DNA of 64,000 nt from Paramecium pentaurelia (GCA_905183005.1 CAJJDO010000133.1:186001-250000); one strand, 5' to 3'. Positions 38,826 to 51,843 are shown, counted from the stretch's first letter. Notes: generated by a model not told the origin, from the sequence alone. Numbers and translations are program-made.

Positions 38826-39656
38826 TCATTCTCTTTAAATTATCTTTTCTAACTTTTGAATTAATTGTTTCTCTTTCTTTATTTTACTCTCTAATTATTT
38901 AATTGCATTTTATGTTATGTAAAGTTTAGATTATCTTACTTCTAATACAGCTTTCAAAAAGCTGAGCATTGAGCTTGCAGCTATTGATTATGCAGCTGCT
39001 TATTATTATTCAATACTATCAACCTATTATAGTTACTAGAATTATTTATCATTTATGTTATTAATGTCCAAAGTTAGAATTTATTCTATAAAATTTTAAC
39101 GACCTAGATATTTTTAGCATTCCTTCCAGCTATCTTTTTATATTTTAAAAGATGGATCCAAAATCATGCAAATTAGATTCATTATCCTTTCAATTAATTC
39201 TGTAGGTCTAGCTAAGGATTTCAACTCAACAATGTGTGCTTTATTGAGTTATTATAATCCATTTAATGCTGTATTCAATAATTATTGGTAATTTTAATCT
39301 TTTGCTATTTCTTCTGCACTTTAGATCTTCAATTATAATTCATTTTATTGATCATTTATTAATTATTAAACAATATTTATTTATTTAGGAAGCATTAATT
39401 TTACAACTTGATTTGCTCTTGAGCTAATTAATCTAAATTATAATAATTATTTAGTATCTAAGAATATTAATATTTAATGAAAAACTTCAGGTCTCACTTA
39501 ATATAGCATGTTATGTTTGGTTGAAGTTGGATTGTTCAAATTATTTTATAAATGATAGATTTCATTAAAATTAATGTATAAATTCTCTATCCTTAATTCT
39601 TACTATTTTCCTTTGGTTTGTAAATTGTTTAGCTCATTTTATAATGTTTGTAACAT
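38826..39656 (-). CDS. F-box-like protein with stand-alone dynein stalk domain
   Basis: A single exon of 276 codons. Residues 1-45 are coiled coil. Residues about 54-90 (RPEVFHQILIFLDTKQLLQF then RLISSRANQVVK) fit an F-box pattern. Residues about 95-275 mirror a dynein heavy-chain stalk: a first helix, then ALNGLQQLNKAHIVELKSL, IERIMNLICMIL, WKECQKYLGRQNFIEQIL, LDINNIND, ASSMLSFLKAVLEV, and a second long helix (AIKQLESKIKKEKQLIQKLE). In dynein this unit binds microtubules. No AAA motor module exists here; neighbours are PGK and a long spacer. A microtubule-targeted ubiquitin adaptor is my inference. The dynein-stalk similarity is the stronger of the two domain calls. Confidence 0.78.
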
Positions 39657-40763
39657 TTAATTTATTTTAAATAATAAAAGGTTTATATAAGTTATTTATA
39701 AACTAATTTTTATATATTGAATTTAATAAAAAAAATCTTATTACTTAATGATTAAAACAAATACATTTTTTATTTTTGAAGAGTAATTATGTAAATGATA
39801 ACACAAATTATTACTTTATTGATCTGGAGATGTCTTTTAAAGATGATTATTTTATAAAAAATTGATGATACAAGATAAAATTAGAATGTGATAAAATCTA
39901 AATATATTATTGGCTTAACACTTTAAATAATCTATATTTTATTTATAAACTAGATTATGATTAATTTTTTAATTTATAGTATTTTTATTTTTGTTTATCA
40001 TTAATATATCTTGAATTAGGAATATTTATAACCTTTTATAATCTTTAATGATAATAGAGAATATGAATAAAAATATAATAATATGTAATTTCATTATATA
40101 TCAATTAAATTATGATTAGAGAATGCTAAGACTTAATTCAAATTCAGAATTTATTTATCCTAAAATAAAAGTTGATATATTACTAATTTATGTAATATTT
40201 CATAGTGCACTAATAATTAAAATGTAGAGAAATAGCACTTATTATAATTCTTTAGTTTTATTAATTGTACAATTATGCCAATTTATATGTATCTTGAATT
40301 GTTAATAATTTCATCATATAATCCATCATCAAAACCTATAGTATTTATCAAGAAACCAAAGAAATTTATTATAATAATGCTCATCTTAGTGTATTCCACA
40401 GTATTTGTAATTATTTTGATAGAATAAAATTTGTTACAATATTTCATTATTAATAAAGATTTAATATAATCTATAATTAACTTGAAAAATCAATATTTTA
40501 AATTTTAAACTAGAGTTTATAAAGATAATCAAGTACTTCAAATATGAATAGGATATTTTTAAGTTTTTAATTAATTATAAATTATTTTAGACATATTTTT
40601 GGTTTGATTCTTAAACTATATATAAATAAAAAATAGAAAAATAGAGAGAGGATTATAAAATAAATGTGATACAAAAGAGAATAATATTCTAATTGAAAAG
40701 GATTTGATAATTTTTAATAGTAGTTGATATTTTGATATATAATAATTAAATTAATTAATTCAA
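39657..40763. other. long spacer, no supported gene
   Basis: 1.1 kb of AT-rich DNA. One plus-strand frame near 40255-40545 reads PSSKPIVFIKKPKKF then a hydrophobic run and about 50 more codons, but no start exon or splice partner is convincing. Other frames are also open by chance. Confidence 0.4.
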
Positions 40764-41938
40764 ATGTCAGCTTCTCCGTTGATTAAAGTGGCTAGTTCAG
40801 CCTTTACAAACGGATCAGCATTGACATTTAAAAAAAAGAAGTCATCTAATTCTTAAACACAAAACTTTATTGTTGCAAGCTCTCCACTCAAATCTACAGA
40901 TGAGAATGAGCAATCACCTTCAAAAATTATTAACATATATTCAGATAGTGGATTATTTAATGTTGGAAATTCTTACTCAACTGTTAAAAATGCTCCTATT
41001 ATCGAAGAAGAGAAAACACATAAAACTTATACATATAGTTAAATGCCTCCTGAAGAAGCAGAGAAAGCTTATTGCGAAAGATAAAAAGTTATTAAAGAAT
41101 AAATTAAGAGGACAAAAAATAGTGGGAAATTTAAACCAAAAAAGAGAATAGATTCAAGCAAGCCTACTTTGAAAAGTGCATTAAAGAAATAACAATTAGA
41201 TTATTCAACTGCTTAATCTTAATAAATAGATATATCTAGAACATCTTAGACTTTTAGAAGAAAATCAATAGATTAACCAATTCAAACTGTTCCTAAGCCT
41301 CATCCTAAAGTAAGCAAAATAATTGAAAATAATAATACAAATAAATAATCTTAAGTAAATCCTACAAATTCAAATATCTTATAGCAATCTTTCCATTAAT
41401 AATTATAAAGTAAAAAGTAATAATTATTGAATGAGATTGCTTAATTAGATAAGGAAATTGTAAAAGAAAAAGAGAAAAAAAAATAATCTCTTGTACAATC
41501 AATTAATATTTCCCCAAGAGTTTAGTAAATAAAATAAAGTAATTGTTTAAAAGATGATCTGAAATCAACATATGAAAAGAGATAATAAATGAAAAAAGTT
41601 GCAGATAAAGAGAAGTAACGTAAAGAGATGGAATAATGCACATTCAAACCATAAATTAGTAGTAATACAAGTAGAAAATTGAATACTTCTTAAAGTTCAA
41701 AGTTTACTCCATTAACTTCACCAAAATAAGCTTCTGCTACTCGTCCTGTTAAAATACCTACTAGATCTTAATCTTAAGAAGAAAAGAATGTCAAGAAGGA
41801 TGGATTGCAAAATTCAAAGGAGGATTTAAATTGTAAGAAATTGTATTAAAATTAGAGCGACTACAAAGAATGAATGAGAAATATAATATGATATTAGAAC
41901 AATCAAACAAAATCAAAAACCAATTAAAACAAATCTGA
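40764..41938 (+). CDS. basic coiled-coil protein, probably cytoskeletal
   Basis: One 23-nt intron near the 3' end gives 383 codons. The protein is Lys/Ser/Gln-rich and largely disordered, with a central coiled coil (LLNEIAQLDKEIVKEKEKKK) and a motif CTFKPQISS after a KRQQMKKVADKEKQRKEME helix. Similar T-F-x-P-x-I motifs occur in many ciliate axonemal and cortical proteins, so a cytoskeletal role is plausible but unproven. The final exon, joined by reading a split TAG as Gln, adds a helix ending KIKNQLKQI. I do not recognise an orthologue. Confidence 0.78.
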
Positions 41939-42567
41939 ATATTTTTTAATTAATATTTATATGTATATCAATAATTATTAAACTATATTATTGTAAACTT
42001 AAAGTGTTATGTTATAAGAATCAAAATAAAATTAGAAATGTTAGTTTAATTGAATGATAAAATAAAATATCAAATGTAGAAAAGATTTAATTAAATTTAT
42101 GAATAAATTATATCTAATCTAAGATATTAATTAAAATATCCTTTTTATGGTTTATCTTAAATAATTGAATAAATCTGAATAATTTATATAAATAAGATCA
42201 AAAAGTTTAGATATCTTTTATAAAGATTTCTTTTATATTAATAAATACAAATTCATAAATTAAGTTAACATAAAAATATGAAATATCTTATATTTATAGA
42301 ATATTCTTATAATATATTTATTATGTATCTTTTGAAGAATGAAGTTTTCATATTTGATCTGTATTATTTGTGTATTTTAATAAAAGTATTATAGATAATA
42401 TTCGTTAAATTCAAAATTTAAACATGAACTAACAAAGATGTCCCAATAAGTAACACAATTTATACAGGCATCAAGCAATTAGATATAAAGATGACACTAT
42501 CATAGATTCCACCCATACAAAATCATAAACTTCAGATTAGAGTATTGAATTGTGAATAATTTGAGAA
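41939..42567. other. spacer with possible 5' exon
   Basis: Mostly AT-rich noncoding sequence. At 42424-42552 an open frame (start MNQQRCPNKQ or, in another frame, MSQQVTQFIQASSNQ) could be a first exon of the downstream PH-domain gene, but I found no clean splice. Confidence 0.4.
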
Positions 42568-44653
42568 ATGTCAAAAATCTCTGAAATCAAAGTTGTAAAT
42601 GATTTTTCAGTGGATTCATAATGTTTAGATCGTAGTAGTATATTAGAACACTCATTAGAAAATGATTTGCGTTAATGGCAATAAGCTTATAAGATAGATA
42701 ATTTGATTGTCTAAAAATTAGAAAAAGGTTCAATTTATGAATATGGTTAGATATAAAGGATATTGACAATTAAATAATTTAGATAGCAACATAATTTGAT
42801 GTATGTATGAATTTACAGTAAAAAACAGAAGCAAAATTTAAAGAGTTTTAACAACTAATGAAAGGTACTTAATTCATCAAGTTTTCTCGTTCTAATTGTA
42901 AGAAATGGGATTAAAGAACTATATTTTATTGTTCATTTTTAGATTCTATTTGTTGGAAATCAAAAACTTCTAAATTTCCATCAGCCAAATAAACTATTCC
43001 CATAGATTAAATAATATAGATTCATACAAATTACAATAAGTAATAATATATATTTAATTTAGATATAAATTGATAAAGAAGAATTTTATTCTTCCACAAA
43101 ATGCTGAATAAGATTGTTTTTTAGCAATTGAAGCTAAAAATGGAATTAGATTAGAATTATTAGCAGAAAATAAAGAGGATTAATTATTATATGCTAGAAT
43201 TTTAAATTTATTGATAAATAAAGAAAAAAGTGTTAAAAACTAAAATTAATAATATATAATTGAACAATATAGTGTGGATATTAATTTAATTAGAAAAGTA
43301 TTATTTATTAATAAATGAATCTAGAATTTGGAAGGATCTAAAAAGAACTTTTTAGAAACAATAGATAAATTATAATAAAGTTTTATTTCAACTACTTCAA
43401 CACTTTTGAAATAAGAGAGAGAGAAAACTAAAACAATTAAAAAAAAATCTTAACATTATGTATTTTAAAGTAAATTATAATTGGAAGATATGAATAAAGA
43501 AAATAAAATATAAAAGAAATAAATAAAAGAATTACAATTAGAAAATGATTATTTAGAAAGTAGAATAGAATAATTATAAGAATATTACACTTAAAGATAA
43601 TTATAAATTAAGAATTCAACTAATCCTTAATAAGTTCAATTATATCAAATAATAAAAGATATAATAGGAATGAATGGAGATTAAAGTATTCATAATGAAT
43701 CATAATATGAATATCAACCATAAGATTATCATGAAGAAAATATTAAAAATTTATAAAAGCTTTCAACTCTCTATGATCGATAATAGAGTACTGAAATAGA
43801 ATTAAGATCATATCTTAAAGAATTGTAAGAAGAGAAATCATAAATAGCCAATTAATTATAATAATCATAATTTGATATACATGAATAAGAAATGTACATT
43901 ATTGAATTAGAAAACATAAATAATCTATTATAAACTAAATTATAAGATGTGAATTAAGTTTTAGAATTTAAAGAATAACAATTTTCTAATTTAGTATAAG
44001 ATATGTAAAAATTATAACAAGAAATTCCAAAATTAATTAGTAATAATAATTAATAATCTATTAATACTGAAACAAGAAGACTCTAAACTGAAAATGATAA
44101 ATTAAAAGATACTATTCAAAATAAAATAAAAGAATTAAAAAAGTATATATTATTAATCATTATTCTAGTTAAATGATAAAAGAAGAATAAAATTGGATGA
44201 ATTTCTTTGTATAAATAATATCTTATATTTGTTATTACATTGCTCCAGATGATTTATCATCTGATATTAATATTACTATATAAGGATTATATTATAAGTT
44301 GTGTGATAAGGCTTATGGAGAGTCATAAACTTAATTAGATAATTTGATCAATTTAATTAAATAAAAGGCAAACTTCTTTTAAAAACAATATAAAGAATAA
44401 TTTGAATAAATGTTTAAGGATTAATAAGCTATATTATGTAGTTTAGCATCAAGTATTATTATCAATTATAATTATAGGATTGCCTTCTCCTAAAACTACA
44501 AATTCTAGATAATCATCTCATTAAACTTTACAATTAGATAAAACTTTTTAGTCTCCAAGCAGAGTTTTTATTAAAAATAAGGCTAAATTGACTAAAGATA
44601 ATCATCCTTTAGATTCCAATTAAATATAATATTTGACTTAATTAATTAAATGA
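42568..44653 (+). CDS. PH-domain protein with long coiled coil
   Basis: The first exon (MSKISEIKVVNDFSVDS) reaches a region around 42780 where the splice to the next exon is unresolved. Next comes a PH-like domain: MKGTQFIKFSRSNCKKWDQR, then TIFYCSFLDSICWKSKT and later GIRLELLAENKEDQLLYARI, with the conserved C-terminal helix. A 27-nt intron follows, then about 350 residues of Gln-rich coiled coil, further introns (26 and 25 nt), and a Ser/Lys tail ending at the TGA 20 bp from the convergent RING-SPRY gene. Probably a membrane-lipid-binding scaffold. The 5' model is approximate. Confidence 0.7.
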
Positions 44654-44673
44654 ATTAATTCTATATAAATATA

Positions 44674-45739
44674 TCATCTTAAAAACTGTTCAAGTAAATT
44701 TTATGGAATTGGTATACCGCATTAATATTCAAATCCTGCTTGATGAAGTAATGCAACACAGGGATATATAGGTCCTTTTTTAAGTTACTCTGAACATAAA
44801 GCTTTTCCTAAAAAATTGCCATTGTATGAAAATGCCAGTACTCCTCTATTCATATCTAGTAAAACTCCTACTTCTCCAGTATTTATAAATTTAACACCAT
44901 ATTCAAATCCCTAAATATTGAATTATTAATATTACATTAGAATTACTTCCATTTCTAAATTAACCAACTGTATAGAAGGCATATCCGAAATTGTAATCAG
45001 AAAAAGCTGTTTTTAGATCATATTTATCAGAAGTCGAAATTCCTATTTTCATTTCATTTTTTGTGATTGCTAATGGAATAATTTTCCAGAAATAAATTCC
45101 ATTATATAATCCAACATTACTAGTCACAGTTTTAAATGTATATTCTTCTTCATTTAATAAAATTTATGATTAATTTATTTGTATTCCTTAACCAAATCTA
45201 TTAAATGTAAATTGTGTAACTCCAATACCAAATTAAGATAATCCTATCTATTGAATTGACTATTAATTTTTAATAGATTAATGATATTCTATATTAATTA
45301 TTTCTTTTCTAATATTAGAATAGTCTTATTATTCAAATAAAGGTACTATTTTAATAAAAAATTAGCATTCTAAACTACATACCTATTCAATTTTGAACAT
45401 TTAATTGATATTTTAATGACAATTATCAAAGTTTAGACATTTTTCTTTTAAAAATATTGGTTATTTTAATTATTCTAATACTGGAGGATCTGGAGGAGGT
45501 TTATCAATTTTCTTTTATAGTATTAATTAAGATTTAGAGAGAATTTCTTCATAAGCTTCTTTCAAAGGTGATTATTCAATAGGTTTAAATTTTTAGGATT
45601 GGCAATAAACACATTCATAGTTTTAACCAAATATTTCTTGGAGACACTATTTACAATACATAAGTCCACACTTTTCACATATTTAAGCTGAAATGGCAAT
45701 TTTTATACAAAGGGAACATTCAAAACCTGTTTCAGTCAT
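44674..45739 (-). CDS. RING-SPRY protein (TRIM-like ubiquitin ligase)
   Basis: One 25-nt intron gives 346 codons. The N-terminal finger is FECSLCIKIAISAQICEKC, GLMYCKQC, YECVYCQ, a RING-like C-x2-C array with atypical spacing. A linker with a PPPDPP run and a second Cys pair follows. Residues about 170-335 form a SPRY/B30.2 domain: YTFKTVTSNVGLYNGIYFWK, MKIGISTSD, FGYAFYTVGQ, VGVLLDMNRGVLAFSYNGNF and GPIYPCVALL. SPRY domains bind peptide targets and the RING would recruit E2 enzymes. Without a B-box or coiled coil it is RSPRY1/RanBPM-like rather than a true TRIM. Confidence 0.87.
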
Positions 45740-45819
45740 TTTGTTGAATTATTTATTTAAATTAGAATATTAATATAATAAAAATTTATAATTATAATTT
45801 TCTTAATAAATATACAAAG

Positions 45820-46573
45820 TCACATTTATCTCATAAAAACACTTTAATTCGAACTACCTATATTTTTGAATTATCCTTCAAAAGTTAATCTATCCATATT
45901 TTATTAGATTTCTAATTCTTTTTTGATTTTTTGATATTTTAGAGCAATCTAAATTATTAATAAGATATAATTATACTTTTCGAGATTGATTCCATATTAG
46001 AGAGCATTTATTTCATTTTTATGTCTCATTCTCAATTATTTTAATTAAGTATTTATTTTATTAGTACTTTCTATTAAATATTTTTAATAATCAACATCTT
46101 CAATTTAAATTCTCTATTTTTTAATTTTCAAAAACTCAATATAACAAAAAAAAATGAATACTTCTTTTATTTGGCCAAATATTCTTCTCTTTTTTTGAGA
46201 TTAAGGATGTCATAAGATTCTTTAGGCTTTTAGGGGAGAGTTCTTTCTAATTCCTCATAAACTTTTGTTTAATAATTCATACTCTACAGTTGAAGCTTCA
46301 TCAGTAAATTTTTACATCTTCTCATCCCAAAATTAGTTGAATTAATTAAATTCTTCAAAATGAGCTCTTTCAATTTCTTATTCTTATTGATAATGTGATT
46401 ATTGCATTTCTTTTCTCCTTCTTGAAACCAATTATTTTTTGAGTGGCATTTGCTCACATATATTTTGAAGATTTCTCACAAGTATTCTGAAATTGTAAAA
46501 GTGTCTTAATATATTATTCAATTTCATTAGCAGTATTAAGATTATTTTCATTAAGGAATAGATTTTGAGACAT
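45820..46573 (-). CDS. coiled-coil protein, splice model uncertain
   Basis: Coding segments lie on the minus strand: an opening exon MSQNLFLNENNLNTANEIEQ, then MQQSHYQQEQEIERAHFEEF with QFWDEKMQKFTDEAS, then RTLPQKPKESYDILNLKKRE and DYQKYLIESTNKINTQLKQL with RHKNEINALQYGI. These helices look like one protein of about 200 residues. To join them without a stop one needs introns of about 37 or 40, 16 and 32 nt, outside the usual range; with those, the length divides by three. A model starting at the ATG at 46447-46449 avoids the first. Alternatively two indels exist. Function unknown. Confidence 0.55.
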
Positions 46574-46603
46574 TAATACTTTGAGATATTTTAGAATTAA
46601 TTT

Positions 46604-47870
46604 TCATTTTTATAAGAATATAATTATACAAGTAATATAGTCCCTTGCTAAACTGTTCTTCAAATAAGTATAAAACTAATACTCTTCTCCATGCTTAAGT
46701 TGCTTCAATTACAACACATTCAGCTTCTTGGTCAGGTTCATCTTTTTCCAAAAATGGAATCACAACAGTCATCACCTAATTGATTCCTTATTTACCTCTT
46801 CATTACTCATATATTCCCACACTCCATCTAATGCAATAATAATAAATTGATCCTATGCACTAATAGAGAATTATTAGATTTCAGGTTCAGCAATAACTCC
46901 AGCTTAAGCACCAACTTTATTACCGAAAGACCTAGTCATAGTCAATCCAGGAGCTTAGATATAAGACAAAAAAACTCTATATGGTCCTATCCCATTTCCA
47001 TGATAATCTACTGATAACAATAGAGTCACAACCCTTTTATTATTCAACTCTTCCATCTGCATCCAAAATCCTTTTTTTTTCTTATGGATCATCTTGTTTA
47101 TGATCTCTACTCAATTCTGTTACTGTCCATCCATTATCAAATTTACACATAATAGCTCTAGAATCACCAACATTTGCAGAGTATATCTATTTTATTTTAT
47201 AATATACAATATCTTTTATAATAAGTAAAGATAAAGTTGTTGATCCAGATAAGTTTGTATCAATTTCTGAATAACATAATTCTTTGTTTGTTATTTCAAA
47301 AGCTTTTAAAATTTGATTCTCTATATAACCTAACTCTTTCAAATATTATCCTAGATGTTTTGGCAATTATTATTTAATCTAATTGGAAACCATATGACCA
47401 TATTATCCATGTTCATCACATACAGCAAAGAATTTATAACCCATACTACTGATAAAAATATTTTAAACTTTTCTAAATTCTTTGGACACAAAATAGAAGT
47501 ATCTTAATTTATTTTTGTCACTTTATTAGATTAACAACCTGCCTTAGTTCTCATTGCAAATTAAACTTAATTTCTTATTTCTTATTTCCTCTCTGGTATT
47601 GTATATTTATATTTTTTAATTCCCTTAGTTTCTGGTATTTGTTTCGTCTTAAGCGAATATTTGTTTTTTAATTGTAAAGAGAGCAATTAGTTCACTCATC
47701 CCATATAAACCATTTCTTTTTATTCTATCTTATTGAAGTTTTTTCAAAAGAGGCACTTCTCTATTATAAACCAATTCTTTATATTCTATATGACTGATAT
47801 TTTTCAAAGGAGGCAAAAAAGGCAATGATAAATTCCCTTAATACTTACTGCTAGTAGTTCCTATATCCAT
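46604..47870 (-). CDS. PP2C-family serine/threonine phosphatase
   Basis: Several short introns, including 23 nt after CPKNLE and 25 nt near the 3' end. The N-terminal 90 residues are basic. The catalytic domain has RTKAGCQSNKVTKINQD, then FFAVCDEHGQYGHMVS, where GHG/DGHG is usual and the Asp is kept as DEHG. It continues with SGSTTLSLLII, YSANVGDSRAI, LSRDHKQDDP, LTMTRSFGNKVGAQAGVI, FIIIALDGVWEYMSNEE and ITCIIIFL. Metal-binding Asp residues are present at the expected places, so activity is likely. It ends 30 bp before the coiled-coil gene on the same strand and is divergent from the kinesin gene. Confidence 0.92.
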
Positions 47871-48029
47871 ATTCTAAGGATATCTTGGTATTTATCTCTC
47901 TCTCTTTTTGGAGTATACAACAATCCTAAAGGCATCTGATACTTTTATCTATATTATCTTTATCTTTCTAAAGAAGACTATTAAGGGAACATTATAATAT
48001 TAATTAATTTTTACAATCGTTATATTGTT

Positions 48030-50441
48030 ATGCCAGCTGAATGTGTGAAGGTTATAGTTAGAGTCAGACCTTTTAATCAAAAGGAAAGAGACAATGGTAG
48101 TAAGCCATGTGTAAATGTTAATGAAAGTACAAATTCTGTAGAACTCTTTAGAGTATTAATGCAAAATTTATTGTATTACTAGAATTAAGATAATGATCAA
48201 AAATAATTTACATATGATTATGTATTTGGACCAGATACACCTCAACTTTAAATATATTAATAGACTGCATTTAATTTAGTAGAGTCTGTTGCTGAAGGGT
48301 ACAACGGAACAATCTTTGCTTATGGTTAAACTGGTATACAATATGTATTATCATTTAGGTTGTGGAAAGACATTTACTATGATTGGAGATCCATAAAATG
48401 TATATTCAATTACATAAATCTTAGGATAACATTAAAGGAATTATACCAAGAACATTTGAATAGATAATCAATATTATCAATAATAATTCTGATTCAAATA
48501 AGAAATTCTTATTGAGATGCTCGTATATTGAAATTTATAATGAAGAAATACACGATTTATTGAGTAAAGATGTTAAATAAAGATATGAATTAAAAGAAGG
48601 ATAATAAGGAGTTTATGTGAAGGATTTGAATATTCCTATTGTGAAAACATTGTAAGAGATGGACAAATATATGGCATTAGGAGCATAGAATAGATCAGTT
48701 GGAGCTACAGCAATGAATAAGGAATCAAGTAGAAGTCATTGTATTTTTACAGTTTATATTGAATGTTCAATGAGTGATGAAAAAGGAAATGAACGTATTA
48801 CTGCTGGAAAATTAAACTTAGTAGATTTGGCAGGAAGTGAAAGATAATCTAAAACTTAAGCTACAGGAGATAGATTAAAAGAAGCAACTAAAATTAATTT
48901 ATCATTATCTGCATTAGGAAATGTGATTTCAGCATTAGTAGATGGTAAAACATAACATATTCCATACAGGGATTCTAAATTAACAAGATTATTGTAGGAT
49001 TCATTAGGTGGTAATACTAAGACTATAATGATTACTGCCATTTCTCCATCTGATTTTAATTATGATGAAACATTATCAAGTTTAAGATATGCATCTAGAG
49101 CCAAGATGATTAAAAATTAACCAAAAGTAAATGAAGATCCTAAAGATGCTTTGTTAAAAGAATAAGCTGAAGAAATTAAGAAACTTAGAGAATTATTAAT
49201 GAAATAAAATTAAGACAATGGAGATCGTTAATAGAATGTTGATAATAATGGAAAATTAAATAATTTTAATAATAATCATAATGAATAAATAAATTAATTC
49301 AAAGAGATTAATAATTAATTATTATAGGAGAAATAAAGATATGAAAATGAAATGAAATAAAAAAGTGAATAAGCTGAATAAGAGAGATTAGCTAGATAGA
49401 GATTAGAAGAATTATTAAAAGAGAAGGAATAAATGATGATTAAAGGTGGTAAGGGAACAGATGATGATAAAAATAAATATAAGAAAATGTAATAAGCTAT
49501 AGAATAATAAAAAAAGGAACATGAATAATTGAAAATTCAATAAGAATAAAAAGAAAAGGAAATGCTTGAAATTGAAAATAAATATAATAATGTATAAGAT
49601 GAAGTAGAAAAATTAAGAAAATTAGTTAAATATTTAAAAAATAAATATGAATAGTAATAATAAGAATAAAATGAAATGAAATAAGATTTTGAATATGATA
49701 AAGAAGAGTTTTTAGATACTATTAGATCATAATCAAAAGAAATTAAATTATATTCTGGAATTTTGAGAATGATTCTATTACAAGAAGATATAGATAAAAT
49801 TACTAATAGTTGTGAATGGGATGATGATTCATAAGAATATAAAATACCTCCATTTAACATTAAAGCAAAAAAAGTCAACTTTCCAAATCTACCTTATTAA
49901 AAAGCTATGGATTTAATTGATGTAGAAAAATAAGATAGACATGTTGAAATACATTAAAGAGCATTACCATCAAGTTATAGAGATGTAGAAAACACTAGAA
50001 TTGTATCACCTGGTAGATAGAGGAAAGGTATTAATATAAATTAAAATTAGGGGAATCATAACCCAGAATGAATGGAAACACTGATAATAAGGGAATGAGT
50101 ATTGTAGAAAAAACTAAATTAAATTAATAACTTTTAGAACTTTATGAAGGAAAAAACAATAGAAATTAAAAAGATGAATTATAATAATAATAGAGGAGAA
50201 CTAATTAAAAGATTATTTTGAATCCAATTGATAATAGAGGTAGTACAGTTCCAAATTTTAACAATTAATGTGAGGCAATAAATATCAATAATAATTAAAA
50301 TAATAATTAAAATGCATCTTAAATTACTCCACCTTTAATTAAAAAAAGTAATTAGATTAATATTTTATTAAAGTTTCAAATTTAAACCCATTAGAATAAA
50401 AACCACCTACAGGAAGATAGATTTAGCAACAAAAACTGTGA
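48030..50441 (+). CDS. N-terminal motor kinesin, kinesin-2-like
   Basis: Five introns (30, 25, 25, 23 and 26 nt) give 760 codons. The motor domain starts at once (MPAECVKVIVRVRPFNQKE). The P-loop GQTGCGKTFT is split by an intron; switch I is NKESSRSH, switch II is LVDLAGSERQ, and KLTRLLQDSLGGN follows. The neck is AKMIKNQPKVNEDPKDALLK, with the N-P-K-V-N-E-D-P-K-D-A-L pattern of kinesin-2. A Gln/Glu-rich coiled coil and a basic Gln-rich tail complete it. Kinesin-2 drives anterograde intraflagellar transport, which suits a ciliate. Conserved motor residues look intact. The spacer to the PP2C gene is 159 bp, divergent. Confidence 0.95.
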
Positions 50442-50477
50442 TAATAATACTGAATATATATATATATATAAATCAAA

Positions 50478-51801
50478 TCATTCTTAATAAATATGGGCTC
50501 CTAATTACCAAACTTACAAAATATTATTATCTTCAACACTAGAAATGATATATTTTTCATTAAGATTCCAATCTAAATCAGAAACCTTAGATCTGTGTCC
50601 TCCATGAACAAACTATATTTTATTAATTTTAATATTACCAATAATTCAGGTGGTCCATCTTATGCTTCTTCTGGTGTTTATGATCTTCCACATCTACCAA
50701 AATCCCAAATCATACATCTTCTATCTGCTGAACTACTAACAAATATTTTCATATTATGTGGTGACCATTTCAAAGATAAGATTTAATCACCATGACTTTC
50801 AAATGTATGAAGTGGTTTTTCAGTATTTCTCATATCAAATAGATTAATTCTTTTGTCTTCTGATCCAGTAATAAAAAAGTATTCATTAAAATGATTAAAA
50901 TCTAAACAATAAATATCACCTGCATGTGTTTAAATATCACTTAATGGTTATGGTTTACGAGTATCCCAACTATTTTTTAATAATTATTATTATTACATTC
51001 TCACATGTCTATCATCTCCACATGAACCAAATATATCTGGATGATATCTATGCCAACATACATCTTCAATTTATAAATTATTTGCTTAAAATGTTTATTT
51101 TGGTTCCGATGCATTAGTTTCAACATCCCAAATACATAATTTACCATCATAATCTCCTGTTAACAAATGTCCTAATTTCTATTCACTCCAAGACATACCA
51201 AATCTATAATAAATTTGATATATTATATACCCTTCTTTTTAATGTCCTATTAATTTCAAATCAGGTTTGACTAAATTGTTGGATGGCTATGATGGATGCT
51301 TTATATAATCAAATATATGAATTTCTCCTTTAGGTGTGAAAGTGGCAATTATATTTGATTTTTATGGCATGTACCTTGCTCTATTTACTTCTCCTTCATG
51401 GTTTATTCTTACATCAATTTCTATTCTACTCTCCCCAGTTGCTTTACCTATACCACTTGGTTCATTCTATTTATATTCTGAAGGGTCTTATTATACATCA
51501 GAATCTCTTGGCAAACGTACCTTAAATATTTATTAGTTTTCTGTACTTTAGCAATCATCAATGAATTCATCTCATTATCCCCAGTATTTGTTCCAATTAT
51601 CAATTTATGAATTGAATAATCTTAACCAGGTGGTGTTTCCTTTTTTGGAAGCCATTATACAGTCAAAGAGGGCCACTCAACTGGATGACTAATTGCTAAA
51701 TCATATAGAAATGGAGCATTCTTTTTCCAAATTTTATATTCTTCATTAATTGTAGCTTCTTATGATTATTCATCAAATATCTAATCTTAATTTGCTGCCA
51801 T
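50478..51801 (-). CDS. RBBP4: RBBP4/MSI1/CAF1-p48-like histone chaperone (WD40)
   Basis: Starts MAANQDQIFDEQSQ, then the diagnostic N-terminal helix NEEYKIWKKNAPFLYDLA and ISHPVEWPSLTVQWLP, followed by LIIGTNTGDNEMNSLMIAKV. WD40 blades follow, with PDIFGSCGDDR, DFNHFNEYFFITGSEDKR, RMIWDFGRCGR and a last blade ending DNNILQVWQLGAHIY. This N-terminal helix plus seven blades is specific to the RBBP4/7-MSI1 family, which binds H3-H4 in CAF-1, HDAC, NuRF and PRC2 complexes. Several short introns are present. It is convergent with the kinesin gene (36 bp). Confidence 0.92.
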
Positions 51802-51843
51802 TTTGGCTCCAAAAATTAAATTAATAAACTTTCATTATAAAAA

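Noticed and set aside
40870..41151. 93-codon plus-strand ORF in the standard code
   Set aside because: It is a wrong-frame reading of the coiled-coil gene at 40764, which is open in the ciliate code for the full length.
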